This document shows, piece after piece, positions 14,883 to 22,677 of a stretch of DNA of 61,592 bases. The stretch's first letter is position 1; each line of letters starts with the position of its first letter. Source of the stretch: CAYPNP01 sp964412195 (GTDB lineage Bacteria; Acidobacteriota; JAAYUB01); contig CAYPNP010000026.1 in NCBI GenBank assembly GCA_964412195.1, positions 1-61,592 on the forward strand. Reading direction: 5' to 3'. The position numbers and the translations under genes were made by a program. The notes beneath the pieces were generated by a model that was given only the letters and a program-made list of their open reading frames with translations, was not told where the DNA came from and did not search any database.

Positions 14883-17819
14883 TTACCTCACCGGGGTCAC
14901 TACGACGTTCACACCAAGACCCTTGCCATATTGCACGGCCCTTTGGATTTCTTTCCATTGAGCCGCGGTTGTATCGGCAGGGATTGCAATCTGCACTTCT
15001 CTCGAAGATATCATATCTGGTGTTAATCTAGTGTTACCAAGCTGATAACCCGAAAATCCTGCAGCAGCATCAATGTTGCTCTTTAGCGAGAAATATATCT
15101 GCTTGGGATCATTGATCTTTGCAGGTGTGCGTGTATTTAGAGTTTTTCCACTTGTTGCTAATCCGGTTTCTTCATCGAAAAAATCAAAAGTCTTAAAATT
15201 GGCTGGCAATCTTGAGCTTGGGGGCCTCTTTGATGCCAGATACTCTTCCCAGGTGTAACCTTGTCTTCCAATTCCTTCTCCCCATGGTATTTTTAGATTG
15301 CCTGCTTGCTTTGAAGGTCCCGGCAATGCAGTCTTGCTTGTTAAAGCCGCTTCTCCTGATAAAGCGGATTTTGCGACGCCCCCCGCCATAAGAAGCATAA
15401 ACGTGTAGCCAATCACTTCATTCCGGAAGTGCAACCGCCGGGCCTCCTTCTCGTAACCTGTGGCCATCAATCCAAGCAACTTCTTGCCCGAGGCGGTTTC
15501 GGTGGAAAATGGAATTTTTTCCGGATTGACCTCCTTCGAAATGACCAGACTTTCCAACGAGTTCAACTCTCGGGCGATTTGGGCTCCAAGTCCTGTCGCA
15601 ACGCCCTCGTATTGCGTAACCAGCCATTGCGCCTTCCGATTTCCATGCGCCGCATCGTAGTAGACCTGCTCCATTGCGTTCGGATCTTTTGCGATGCGGG
15701 CCATTTCCTGGAGATCGTAGCCATCTCTGGAGTTGGGATTGCCAAGGGCTTCGTTCGAAACAACACTGTCGTACTGAATTCGCTTGCCTTGATTCCTGTA
15801 ATCCCGAACAGATGGATTCTTCTCAGCAACGATTTTTGCTTCTTGCTTGCCTGATGGATTCTGAGACTCTGCCGCGTAACCGGTCAAATCAATGTATTTC
15901 AATGGATTGTTATAAGCATACAGGAACCGGTGGAGACTGGGCGGGGTGGCGGCGTCGCCGAGGTAGGGATCCTCGGACAGGAAGCGGCCGATCTCGGGAT
16001 CGTAGAAGCGCGCCTTGAAGTAGTACAGGCCGGTGGCGGGATCGAACTCGTGGCCGGTGTAGGTGAGACGGTTGGAATCAGCGAGGCTGGAGACTGGGGA
16101 CTCGGGGCTCGGGGAAAAGGCGCCTTGGATGTACGCCAGGTAAGTGGCCCAGCAGTAGAGGCCGTTCTCGTCCAGGTCGGGATCGATGATCAGAGTATCC
16201 GCCGCAGCCCGTAGCCCGGGTCCGCCAGCGGGTAGTCCGGGACTGCCAGCCCCGGGCCAAGTGGCTTTCAGAACCGGTTCCGGGGCCGGCGGACCCGGAC
16301 TACCCGCCGGCACGTCCAGTTCGCGGTAATTGCCCCAGGCGTCGTAGAGGTACGCCTCGGCCACGGCGCCGTCGGCGGCGGTGAGGTTGACCGTGGAACC
16401 GAGGGCGTCGAGGTGGTAGAAGAGCAGACCGGTGACGGATGACCGGAGACCGGTGTCGGAGGAGGCGGGCCGAACGTCGAACGTCGAACGTTGAACGTTG
16501 AACGCTGAACGGGAGACGGGAGACGGGAGTCGGGAATCGGGAGGACGAGAGGACGGGACGGACGGAGGAGGAAAGGGTGGCGGGAAGTAGGCGGCAGTGT
16601 CCGCCGGATGAGACGAGCTGCCGTAGAATCGATCCTCTTCCGTGATCATCCGGGCGTCCCGCGAGCCGGGGAGGAGCTGCCCGCGCGGCTTCGTGGAAGG
16701 GACTCGAGTGGGGAAGACACTCCCACCCGGCGCCAGATTGCCTGTGGCTGTCGACGGTTGGTATGCCGAAGACGGCTCCAAGCCGGTCGCCGGTCGCCCG
16801 TCATCGGTCGTCTTGCCGGCTTCCGGCGGCGCGTACAGCTCCACCGCCAGCAGCTCGTTGCCGTACAGGTACTGGCGGGACTTGTAGGGAGTTCGCCCGT
16901 CGGGGCCGAAGCCATACTCGGCCAGTACCGCCTCCTCGTCGTAGACGTAGAGGCGAGTCTCTGTCGGAACTGTGTCGCTGCCAAGGGCGACGAAGCGGCT
17001 GTCGGCAGCGATCCGGCGGCCGCGGTAGTCGTAGCGGAACTCGGCCAGGAGCTCCTCGGTCGTCCCCCCGTCGGGTGCGGGTGTGAGCTGCCGCACCTGG
17101 CGCAACCGGCTGGCAGCGTCCCAGTCGAAGACCAGGCGGGACTGCTCCGTGCCGGGGACGAGCCAACCGTCAGGGCCAATCACGCCTGTGATCCGGGCCA
17201 CCGTGTGACCGGCGGCGTCATAGAGGTAGCGGGTGCCGCGCTCCGGCGCCAGCGCGTCTGTCACCGCCTCCAATCTGTTCAGGCGGCTGTAGCGGAAGCC
17301 GCGGTCCTTCAAGGTTCGCAGGGCGGTCCCGTCCGGCGCAAGCTCCCGGGCGACCTCCCGCAGCCTGTTGCCCGCCAGGTCATGGGTGTACTCCACCCGG
17401 CGGTAGGGGGCGGCGGCGTCCACCGGACGGTACTCGACCCAGACCAGGCGGTCGAGCCGGTCGTAGCCGTACTTTGTGACCGACGGGGCGGCCGCCCACA
17501 TGGGATCGGCAGCGCGCCGGGCGGGAGTGCCGTTCCACTCCCGCATTTCGGTGCGGTTGCCGTTGGAATCGTAGTCGTACTCGTAGCGGCTGACCAGCTC
17601 CCCCGACGTGGTGCGGGACTCCAGGCTGCGCAGCCAGGCGTTGGCGTAGTATTCGTAGCGGGAGACGACGCCGTTGGCATACGTCAGGGTCTTGGTCAGG
17701 CCGTCGGGATAGTATTCGTAGCGGGCGATCTCGCCGCCGGGAGCCTGTCCCGGGATGGTTACTCCCAGTCCGATCCAGACAAGGATCAGCCAGAACCCGA
17801 AAACGGTTGGTTTCCGCAT
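14883..17819 (-). CDS. Rhs-repeat protein with CdiA-type C-terminal nuclease toxin domain
   Basis: The protein is 978 aa from the ATG at 17817-17819, preceded by TTGGGGAG. It has a signal peptide (about 1-28, WIGLGVTIPGQAPG). YD repeats follow (RYEYYPDGLTKTLTYANG, RYEYDYDSNGNRTEM), then the Rhs core end, which reads GHEFDPATGLYYFKARFYDP, then EIGRFLSEDP, then YAYNNPLKYIDLTG. A variable C-terminus of about 330 aa comes after the core. The last 135 residues (IPWGEGIGRQGYTWEEYL, NFKTFDFFDEETGLATSGKTL, SREVQIAIPADTTAAQWKEI) match the CdiA_C endonuclease/tRNase-type toxin. About 120 residues between the YD repeats and the core are translated from intergenic-type repeats, including SRSAFNVQRSTFDVR at 16470-16511. 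No VgrG, PAAR or TpsB genes are adjacent, so the delivery route is unclear. Confidence 0.85.
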   Translation of the reverse strand: MRKPTVFGFWLILVWIGLGVTIPGQAPGGEIARYEYYPDGLTKTLTYANGVVSRYEYYANAWLRSLESRTTSGELVSRYEYDYDSNGNRTEMREWNGTPARRAADPMWAAAPSVTKYGYDRLDRLVWVEYRPVDAAAPYRRVEYTHDLAGNRLREVARELAPDGTALRTLKDRGFRYSRLNRLEAVTDALAPERGTRYLYDAAGHTVARITGVIGPDGWLVPGTEQSRLVFDWDAASRLRQVRQLTPAPDGGTTEELLAEFRYDYRGRRIAADSRFVALGSDTVPTETRLYVYDEEAVLAEYGFGPDGRTPYKSRQYLYGNELLAVELYAPPEAGKTTDDGRPATGLEPSSAYQPSTATGNLAPGGSVFPTRVPSTKPRGQLLPGSRDARMITEEDRFYGSSSHPADTAAYFPPPFPPPSVPSSRPPDSRLPSPVSRSAFNVQRSTFDVRPASSDTGLRSSVTGLLFYHLDALGSTVNLTAADGAVAEAYLYDAWGNYRELDVPAGSPGPPAPEPVLKATWPGAGSPGLPAGGPGLRAAADTLIIDPDLDENGLYCWATYLAYIQGAFSPSPESPVSSLADSNRLTYTGHEFDPATGLYYFKARFYDPEIGRFLSEDPYLGDAATPPSLHRFLYAYNNPLKYIDLTGYAAESQNPSGKQEAKIVAEKNPSVRDYRNQGKRIQYDSVVSNEALGNPNSRDGYDLQEMARIAKDPNAMEQVYYDAAHGNRKAQWLVTQYEGVATGLGAQIARELNSLESLVISKEVNPEKIPFSTETASGKKLLGLMATGYEKEARRLHFRNEVIGYTFMLLMAGGVAKSALSGEAALTSKTALPGPSKQAGNLKIPWGEGIGRQGYTWEEYLASKRPPSSRLPANFKTFDFFDEETGLATSGKTLNTRTPAKINDPKQIYFSLKSNIDAAAGFSGYQLGNTRLTPDMISSREVQIAIPADTTAAQWKEIQRAVQYGKGLGVNVVVTPVR
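16428..16570. repeat. Word repeats embedded in the rhs coding sequence
   Basis: Within the open frame lie a CACCGGTC-type word (about 16428-16458), six GAACGTC/GAACGTT heptads in one orientation only (16470-16511), and GGGAGACGGGAGTCGGG words (about 16512-16550). All are families otherwise found between genes here. The frame stays open through them and yields the peptides SRSAFNVQRSTFDVRPAS and SRPPDSRLPSPVS. Confidence 0.85.
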
Positions 17820-18063
17820 CGCACTCCCCAACACCGGTGGAATTTGGGCCGCAACATATCACACTCGGGGAGCGGAACAAAGGGATTTCGATGAACGGGT
17901 TGAGACGGATTGTGACGGGGCCTAGCACCTTCACTCCGGGAGATCCTTCCCATCCCTCCGGGAAGCGATCGTGCGGGCGGGACGCCTGCGCTCCAGTCGC
18001 CCCGTACGATTGCCCGCGCTCCAGTCAGCGCCGTCTGCTGGACGTCCGTTCCGCCGGGACGGA

Positions 18064-18322
18064 CTGACGCCGCAACTGGAGGGAGCCCCGAACGGGTCAG
18101 GGGCGGGCTGGACCGTCCGGCTCGGATCTGATGTGGAATCCCGCATCAGTCGCCGCCGGCGGCGGCGACGTCCGCCGGACGTCCGGTCCGCCGGGCCGGA
18201 CTGACGCCGCAACATGGAGAGAGACATAACCGGGTCGGGGGCGGGCCGGGCCATCCGGCTCGGAGCTGACTTTGATTTCCGCAGCAGTCGCCGCCGGCGG
18301 CGGCGACGTCCACTGGTTGATC
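18064..18322. repeat. Diverged 137-bp tandem duplication with a GC palindrome
   Basis: The units begin CTGACGCCGCAAC at 18064 and 18201. Each carries an ACGGGTC/ACCGGGTC-GGGGCGGGC segment, a CCGGCTCGGA segment and the near-palindrome GTCGCCGCCGGCGGCGGCG (AC follows). A partial third unit, CTGGACGTCCGTTCCGCCG, precedes the first. The GTCCGCCGGNCCGG word also occurs near 16.2-16.3 kb inside rhs and at 47.76-47.82 kb. Confidence 0.75.
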
Positions 18323-18468
18323 AGCCCCGGGTGGAGCCGGGGGAAGGGCGACGAGACACCTTGATTGGGGTCGGCATCGGATCGACCCCAGAGTGGGTCG
18401 AATCCGGTCGAATCGGATGAGGCGCCCGTCCAAATCTGTGACGGAGCCTGGCACCTCAGAAATCCAAT

Positions 18469-18594
18469 CTGAACGCTGAACGTCCAACGTCGAACGCCGA
18501 ACGCTGAACGGGGATCCAGCACCACCGCGGCAGTTCTGTCCTCTTTCAGCGTTCAACGTTCAGAGTTCGATGTTCAACGTTCAGCGTTCAGATC
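18469..18594. repeat. Inverted heptad-repeat hairpin 3
   Basis: GAACGCT / GAACGTC / GAACGCC units end in GAACGGGGATCC, with mirrored GTTCAAC / GTTCAGA / GTTCGAT units after a core of about 45 bp containing CACCACCGCGGCAG. The left arm follows a GTGACGGAGCC element, a juxtaposition also seen near 12.6 kb. Confidence 0.8.
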
Positions 18595-18651
18595 GCGCTT
18601 TTTCAGATTGCCATTGTTCGGATTGACTTGGCGGCCGTTGCGCGGTGGCGG

Positions 18652-19464
18652 TCAAAATGAGCTCAGGACGGTGGAGAGGTCGCACTCGGCCCGGTCGTAG
18701 AAGCGGGCGACGTGGGCGGGATCGTGGGCGTCGGCGTTCAGCACCAGGGAGAGGCCCATGCAGACGGCCTCCGCCAGGACGGGGAGGGCGGGGTAGAGGG
18801 AGCCGGTGAAGGCGTAGCCGGCGGTGCTGACCTCCAGGGCCGCGCCCGCCTCCCGCATGGCCTCCAGGACGCGGCGGATCCGGCGCCGGACTCCGGGATG
18901 GATGCCGAGGTCCGGCAGGTTGCGCCGGACCACATCCAGGTGGCAGACCATGGCCGGCCGGAACACCGGGACCATGGCCGCCAGGGTTTCGTAGTAGCGG
19001 AAGTGGATCTCCAGCGGGTCGCGTTCCAGCAGCCGGGCCAGGTTGGGGTCCTTGGACGAGCTGATGTTCAGGTGCAGGCCGGTCGCCTCGTCGGGGATGA
19101 AGTGGTAGGACAGGCCGATCCGCTCCCAGGGGTGGCGCGCGGCCAGGGCCCGCAGCTCGTCCACGGCCTCGGGATTGGCGCCCAGCTCGATGCCCACGCT
19201 CACCTCGATCCGGCCGGCATACTTCGCCTTCAGCGCCCGGCCCTCCGCCCAGTAGCGGTCGAGGTCCTCCGGCGAGAGCCAGGATCGTTTCCCGTAGCGG
19301 ATGCCAGCCTCGACGTGCTCGAGGAAGCCCAGCTCCTCGAGGCCGGCGGCGAGGGCGGCCTCCACGTAGTCCTCCATGGCGCCCTTGGCGTGGCCGCAGT
19401 AGGCGGTGTGGCAGTGGAGATCGCGCTTGAGAAGCTGCTTCAGGTCGGGTGCGGTGTTGCTCAT
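18652..19464 (-). CDS. PHP-domain phosphoesterase (histidinol-phosphatase family)
   Basis: The 270-aa protein starts MSNTAPDLKQLL at the ATG at 19462-19464. Longer starts only add translated repeats. Metal-binding PHP motifs are RDLHCHTAYCGHAKG at 14-28, a Glu-containing EVSVGIELG, LSYHFIP, AMVCHLDVVRR and LNADAHDPAHV. These fit a three-metal phosphoesterase of the HisJ/K type. It could hydrolyse histidinol phosphate or another phosphoester; no his genes are nearby. Both flanks are repeat blocks, so it is probably transcribed alone. Confidence 0.85.
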   Translation of the reverse strand: MSNTAPDLKQLLKRDLHCHTAYCGHAKGAMEDYVEAALAAGLEELGFLEHVEAGIRYGKRSWLSPEDLDRYWAEGRALKAKYAGRIEVSVGIELGANPEAVDELRALAARHPWERIGLSYHFIPDEATGLHLNISSSKDPNLARLLERDPLEIHFRYYETLAAMVPVFRPAMVCHLDVVRRNLPDLGIHPGVRRRIRRVLEAMREAGAALEVSTAGYAFTGSLYPALPVLAEAVCMGLSLVLNADAHDPAHVARFYDRAECDLSTVLSSF

Positions 19465-19778
19465 CGTGCTGTTTCCGAACGAACATCGAACATCGAACAT
19501 TGAACATCGAACATCGAACTCGATCCGCAAACCGGATCGAACCACGAACCACACGAACCACACGAAACAGATCAAACCTCAATCCAACCAATCCTCAACG
19601 CAGATTGACGCTGATCAATTTATGATTCGCCATAATCCGATCCATTGCTTGATCATAAGAAATCATAACCGATCCGCGTGAATCTGCGTTGAATTCTGGT
19701 TTGTGTCCTTTGCGCCTTGGCGGTTCCATTCGCCGATAGTGTTCGATGTTGGATGTTCGATGTTCAATGTTCGATTTC
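19465..19778. repeat. Repeat-filled spacer: split heptad hairpin and two other words
   Basis: GAACATC/GAACATT units (19481-19525) and their mirrored GTTCGATG units (about 19739-19773) are separated by about 210 bp. That interval holds CCACACGAA words (about 19541-19566), AACGCAGATTGACGCTGATC / GATCCGCGTGAATCTGCG words (about 19598-19692) and TTTGCGCCTTGGCGG (about 19712). Other repeat families thus appear nested between heptad arms. There is no gene. Confidence 0.75.
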
Positions 19779-20765
19779 TCATAGCTCGAAAAAGCGGCGG
19801 GTGCTTTCCTCCCGCAGGAAGGCCTCGGCGGATTCCTGCCCCTGGTTGAAGTAGTCCATGGTGCGGACCGGGTCCCGGGTGACGGTGGAGATCTTCAGCT
19901 TCGCCGCGGGGTGGGCCACAAGCAGGCGTCCCTCCGCCACAGCCTCACTGAACCAGGCCTCGTCGTTCCACGCCTCCAGCCGCATGGAGGTCTTCCACAG
20001 CCGCCCCTCGGCGTTGTTGGCGATGACCAGGGTCTTCCCGGCCGCCGCCGCCCGGTCGAGAGCCTCGCCGCCGTCCCAGGCAGCGAAGGAGAGCGGGACC
20101 TTGCGCGTGAAGCCGCCGTCCACCAGGTGCCCGCCGTCCAGCGGCACCGGATGGCCCATGATCAGCGGCAGCAGGCAGGTGGCCATGAGGACGTCCCGCA
20201 CGTTGCCCCGGGTGAGCGGCCGGGCGAGCGGCCCGGCGTCCTCGGAAATGCCCCGGACGAAGACGCGGGGGTCGAAGGCGATGCCGCGCGGGATGTACTT
20301 GCGGCGCCGCTCCCGGGTGATCACCATGAGGAACATCTGCCAGAGCTGCCGGTTGGTCGCACCGCCCCCGCCGGGGAGGCGCAGCGTGGAGGTGGTCATG
20401 AAGAGGCGGATCCGGTTGGCGGGTTCGAAGAGCTTGTCCTCCGTGGCCGGGTCCAGGGTGAAGTGGATGGATTTCTTGACCGTCTTCCGGAACGGGAACA
20501 GGCCGTAGAAGCCGCGCTCCTTCGGGCCGATCGTGACTTTCACCGGGATGTCCGGGTGCCAGTTGGACCAGCTCTTGTGGAGCACCTCCGGGTCGCCCGT
20601 GGCCAGGTCCATGGCGGTGAAGGCGCCGATGGAGCTGCCGGCCAGCGCCTCGGGGTACCGGCCGAGGGGCCGGAGGAGCGTGGCCAGGCGGTAGCCGAAG
20701 CCGCCGGCCCAGGCGCCGCGCCCGCTCCCGCCCGTGTCAAACACCCACTTGAATCCTGCGACCAT
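19779..20765 (-). CDS. Patatin-like phospholipase
   Basis: The 328-aa protein has a patatin oxyanion-loop motif GGSGRGAWAGG at 12-22, the nucleophile elbow GSSIG at 43-47 (Ser45), and the catalytic Asp in LVDGGF near 215. Together they form a Ser-Asp dyad that cleaves acyl esters of lipids. There is no signal peptide or TM, so it is cytoplasmic or injected. The first motif is GGSGRG rather than the commoner GGGxRG. It is followed at both ends by CGCAAAGGCGC word repeats. No secretion partner gene is adjacent. Confidence 0.88.
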   Translation of the reverse strand: MVAGFKWVFDTGGSGRGAWAGGFGYRLATLLRPLGRYPEALAGSSIGAFTAMDLATGDPEVLHKSWSNWHPDIPVKVTIGPKERGFYGLFPFRKTVKKSIHFTLDPATEDKLFEPANRIRLFMTTSTLRLPGGGGATNRQLWQMFLMVITRERRRKYIPRGIAFDPRVFVRGISEDAGPLARPLTRGNVRDVLMATCLLPLIMGHPVPLDGGHLVDGGFTRKVPLSFAAWDGGEALDRAAAAGKTLVIANNAEGRLWKTSMRLEAWNDEAWFSEAVAEGRLLVAHPAAKLKISTVTRDPVRTMDYFNQGQESAEAFLREESTRRFFEL

Positions 20766-20958
20766 AGAAGAATCTCACCGCAAAGGCGCATAGGATCTCA
20801 CCGCAAAGGCGCAAAGGACGCAAAGGCACTCTATATTTTCCAAACCGCCCAGACACAAAGATTACTTGCCAAGATGATCTGCCACATCAGTTCTATTACA
20901 TCAGAACGGATTTCTTTGCGCCCTTTGTGCCTTTGCGGTTCAATTTCTTCCTGTTCCG
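20766..20958. repeat. Inverted CGCAAAGGCGC word repeat
   Basis: ACCGCAAAGGCGCATAGG and ACCGCAAAGGCGCAAAGGAC (about 20778-20826) are mirrored by TTTGCGCCCTTTGTGCC and TTTGCGGTTCAA (about 20916-20943). An AT-rich stretch of about 90 bp lies between. The layout is the same as the heptad hairpins but with a different word. Confidence 0.8.
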
Positions 20959-22677
20959 CTACCGGCGGTTGGGGAGTTCCAGGCGGCACGGGACCGCCAG
21001 GTACCAGTTGTAGTCGCACGCCGGGTAGACCGTTCCGCGCTTCCGCACGTAGTCGATGACCAGGGCCCGGATGTCGCGGGCGGGGATCGGCTCCCACGGG
21101 CATTGCTTCAGCATGCCGTAGCCGCCGCCGCCGGCCGCCGTGTAGTTGCTGACGGCCAGGGTGTACTCGGTGTCCGGATCGATCGGCCGGCCCTCGACGG
21201 TGAGGTGGGTGATCCGCTGGCCGGGCGGGCGGGACGGGTCGATGGCGTAGTTGGCGCCGGACAGCGTGCTGAAGTTGTAGAGGCGGAAGTTCGGCGTGGG
21301 CGCCAGGACGAAGTGCTGCGCCGCCTCGTCCCACCGCGGCGGGTCGTAAAATGCGGCGGCGTGCTCCAGGGCCGCCTGGATGTCCCGGCCCTTCACCACC
21401 AGCTTCACCGCGGTGTTCTCGTAGAAGTAAAACTTGTAGATGTCCCGGATGGTCAGCGGCCCGCGGGGCAATTCGATGTAGCGGCCCGGCAGGTAGGACA
21501 GGAGGCTCATCTGGGCGCCGGTGGCCTCCCGCACCGCGGCGTGGACCAGGTCGAGGAGGGGGTTGTCCTCGACGTAGATCGTGTCGGTGGTGAAGTCGCC
21601 GCCCGCCTCGCCGATCCGGGAGTCGAGCCAGCGGATCACCTCGTCATGGGCCGGCTGGGCCAGCGCTACGATCCCGGGGTCGGGCGGCACGCTGTCGTCC
21701 ATGGCCACGCTCCGGCCGTCGGTCCGGACCAGCTTCCAGCCTTTCTTCTCGCGCCGGAACTCCAGGTCGATCCGCGTCGCGTACTCCGCCCAGCGGAAAC
21801 CCTGGGCGGTGAGCGCCGGCCGGAGGCTGCCGTCGGCGGCGCGAACCCGCCGCGGCTCGACGTGCCGGTGGGCGTGGCCGGTGAGCAGGACGTCGATCCC
21901 GTCCACCTCCTGCAGCATCTTGTACGCCTGGTTCTCGAAGGCGGAGTCGTTGATTTTGCCCGTGTCCAGGTCGGCTTCGTAGCCCTCGTGGGTGCTCACG
22001 ACGACCGCGTCCACATGCTCCTGCTCCCGGAGGATGCGGACCCACTTTTTGGCCTCCTCCACCGTGGAGCGGAACTCCAGCCCGGCGTAGTTCTCCGGCA
22101 GTTCCCACCCGGGGATGGCGGGCGTGGTGAGCCCCAGGATGCCGATCCGGGCGCCCATGAACTCCTTGATGATATAAGGTTTGAACCGGGGTTCGGCCTG
22201 GCCGGTCCGGTAGGTGTTGGCCGACAGGAACGGGAACCGGGCGTCCCGCTCACACCGCTCCAGGACGCCCAGCCCGAAGTTGTACTCGTGGTTGCCCACC
22301 GTCATGGAGTCGTACCCCATGGCGTTCATGACGGCGATCATCGGGTGGACGACGTCCGTCTTCTCGAGGGCGAAGTAGTAGCCGAGCGGTGTGCCCTGGA
22401 GGGTGTCGCCGTTGTCGATGAGGATCACGTTGGGATTCCCGGCGCGGACGCCCCGGACGTAGGTAGCCACCTTGGCCAGGCCGACGTTGGCCGGCGCGTT
22501 GCCGAGGTAGTCCCACGGAAGGATGCGGGCGTGGACGTCGGTGGTCTGGACGAGGGCGACGGAGAGGGTGTCGCCGGCCTTCGGAGCCCGCGCGGCCGTC
22601 CCGGCGGAAATGGGCACGGCGAAGGCCAACAGCAGCAGGGCGAGGACAATCGCCTTGGGGACACACTGGTTACGCAT
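20959..22677 (-). CDS. Exported 5'-nucleotidase / 2',3'-cyclic phosphodiesterase family protein
   Basis: The 572-aa protein has a signal peptide (residues 1-25, AFAVPISAG). Metallophosphatase motifs are TTDVHARIL near 45, NGDTLQG near 88, GNHEYNFG near 127 and TGHAHRH near 268. A C-terminal 5_nucleotid_C substrate domain follows, with NFSTLSGANYAID and AVSNYTAAGGGGYGML. It should dephosphorylate nucleotides in the periplasm with a two-metal centre. Its ATG overlaps the end of uvrC by 8 nt (uvrC stop 22670-22672, this start 22675-22677), so the two are translationally coupled. Confidence 0.92.
   Translation of the reverse strand: MRNQCVPKAIVLALLLLAFAVPISAGTAARAPKAGDTLSVALVQTTDVHARILPWDYLGNAPANVGLAKVATYVRGVRAGNPNVILIDNGDTLQGTPLGYYFALEKTDVVHPMIAVMNAMGYDSMTVGNHEYNFGLGVLERCERDARFPFLSANTYRTGQAEPRFKPYIIKEFMGARIGILGLTTPAIPGWELPENYAGLEFRSTVEEAKKWVRILREQEHVDAVVVSTHEGYEADLDTGKINDSAFENQAYKMLQEVDGIDVLLTGHAHRHVEPRRVRAADGSLRPALTAQGFRWAEYATRIDLEFRREKKGWKLVRTDGRSVAMDDSVPPDPGIVALAQPAHDEVIRWLDSRIGEAGGDFTTDTIYVEDNPLLDLVHAAVREATGAQMSLLSYLPGRYIELPRGPLTIRDIYKFYFYENTAVKLVVKGRDIQAALEHAAAFYDPPRWDEAAQHFVLAPTPNFRLYNFSTLSGANYAIDPSRPPGQRITHLTVEGRPIDPDTEYTLAVSNYTAAGGGGYGMLKQCPWEPIPARDIRALVIDYVRKRGTVYPACDYNWYLAVPCRLELPNRR

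Larger units (their letters stand above)
17820..18651. other. Large gene-free, repeat-rich spacer upstream of rhs
   Basis: This 832-bp stretch lies upstream of rhs and downstream of the PHP gene. It contains GTGACGGGGCCTAGCACC at 17911, a diverged 137-bp tandem duplication (18064-18322), a GTGACGGAGCCTGGCACC element at 18439, an inverted heptad pair (18469-18594) and a TTGGCGGCCGTTGCGC word near 18630. I can support no ORF. I cannot identify an rhs promoter beyond the RBS. Confidence 0.6.
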
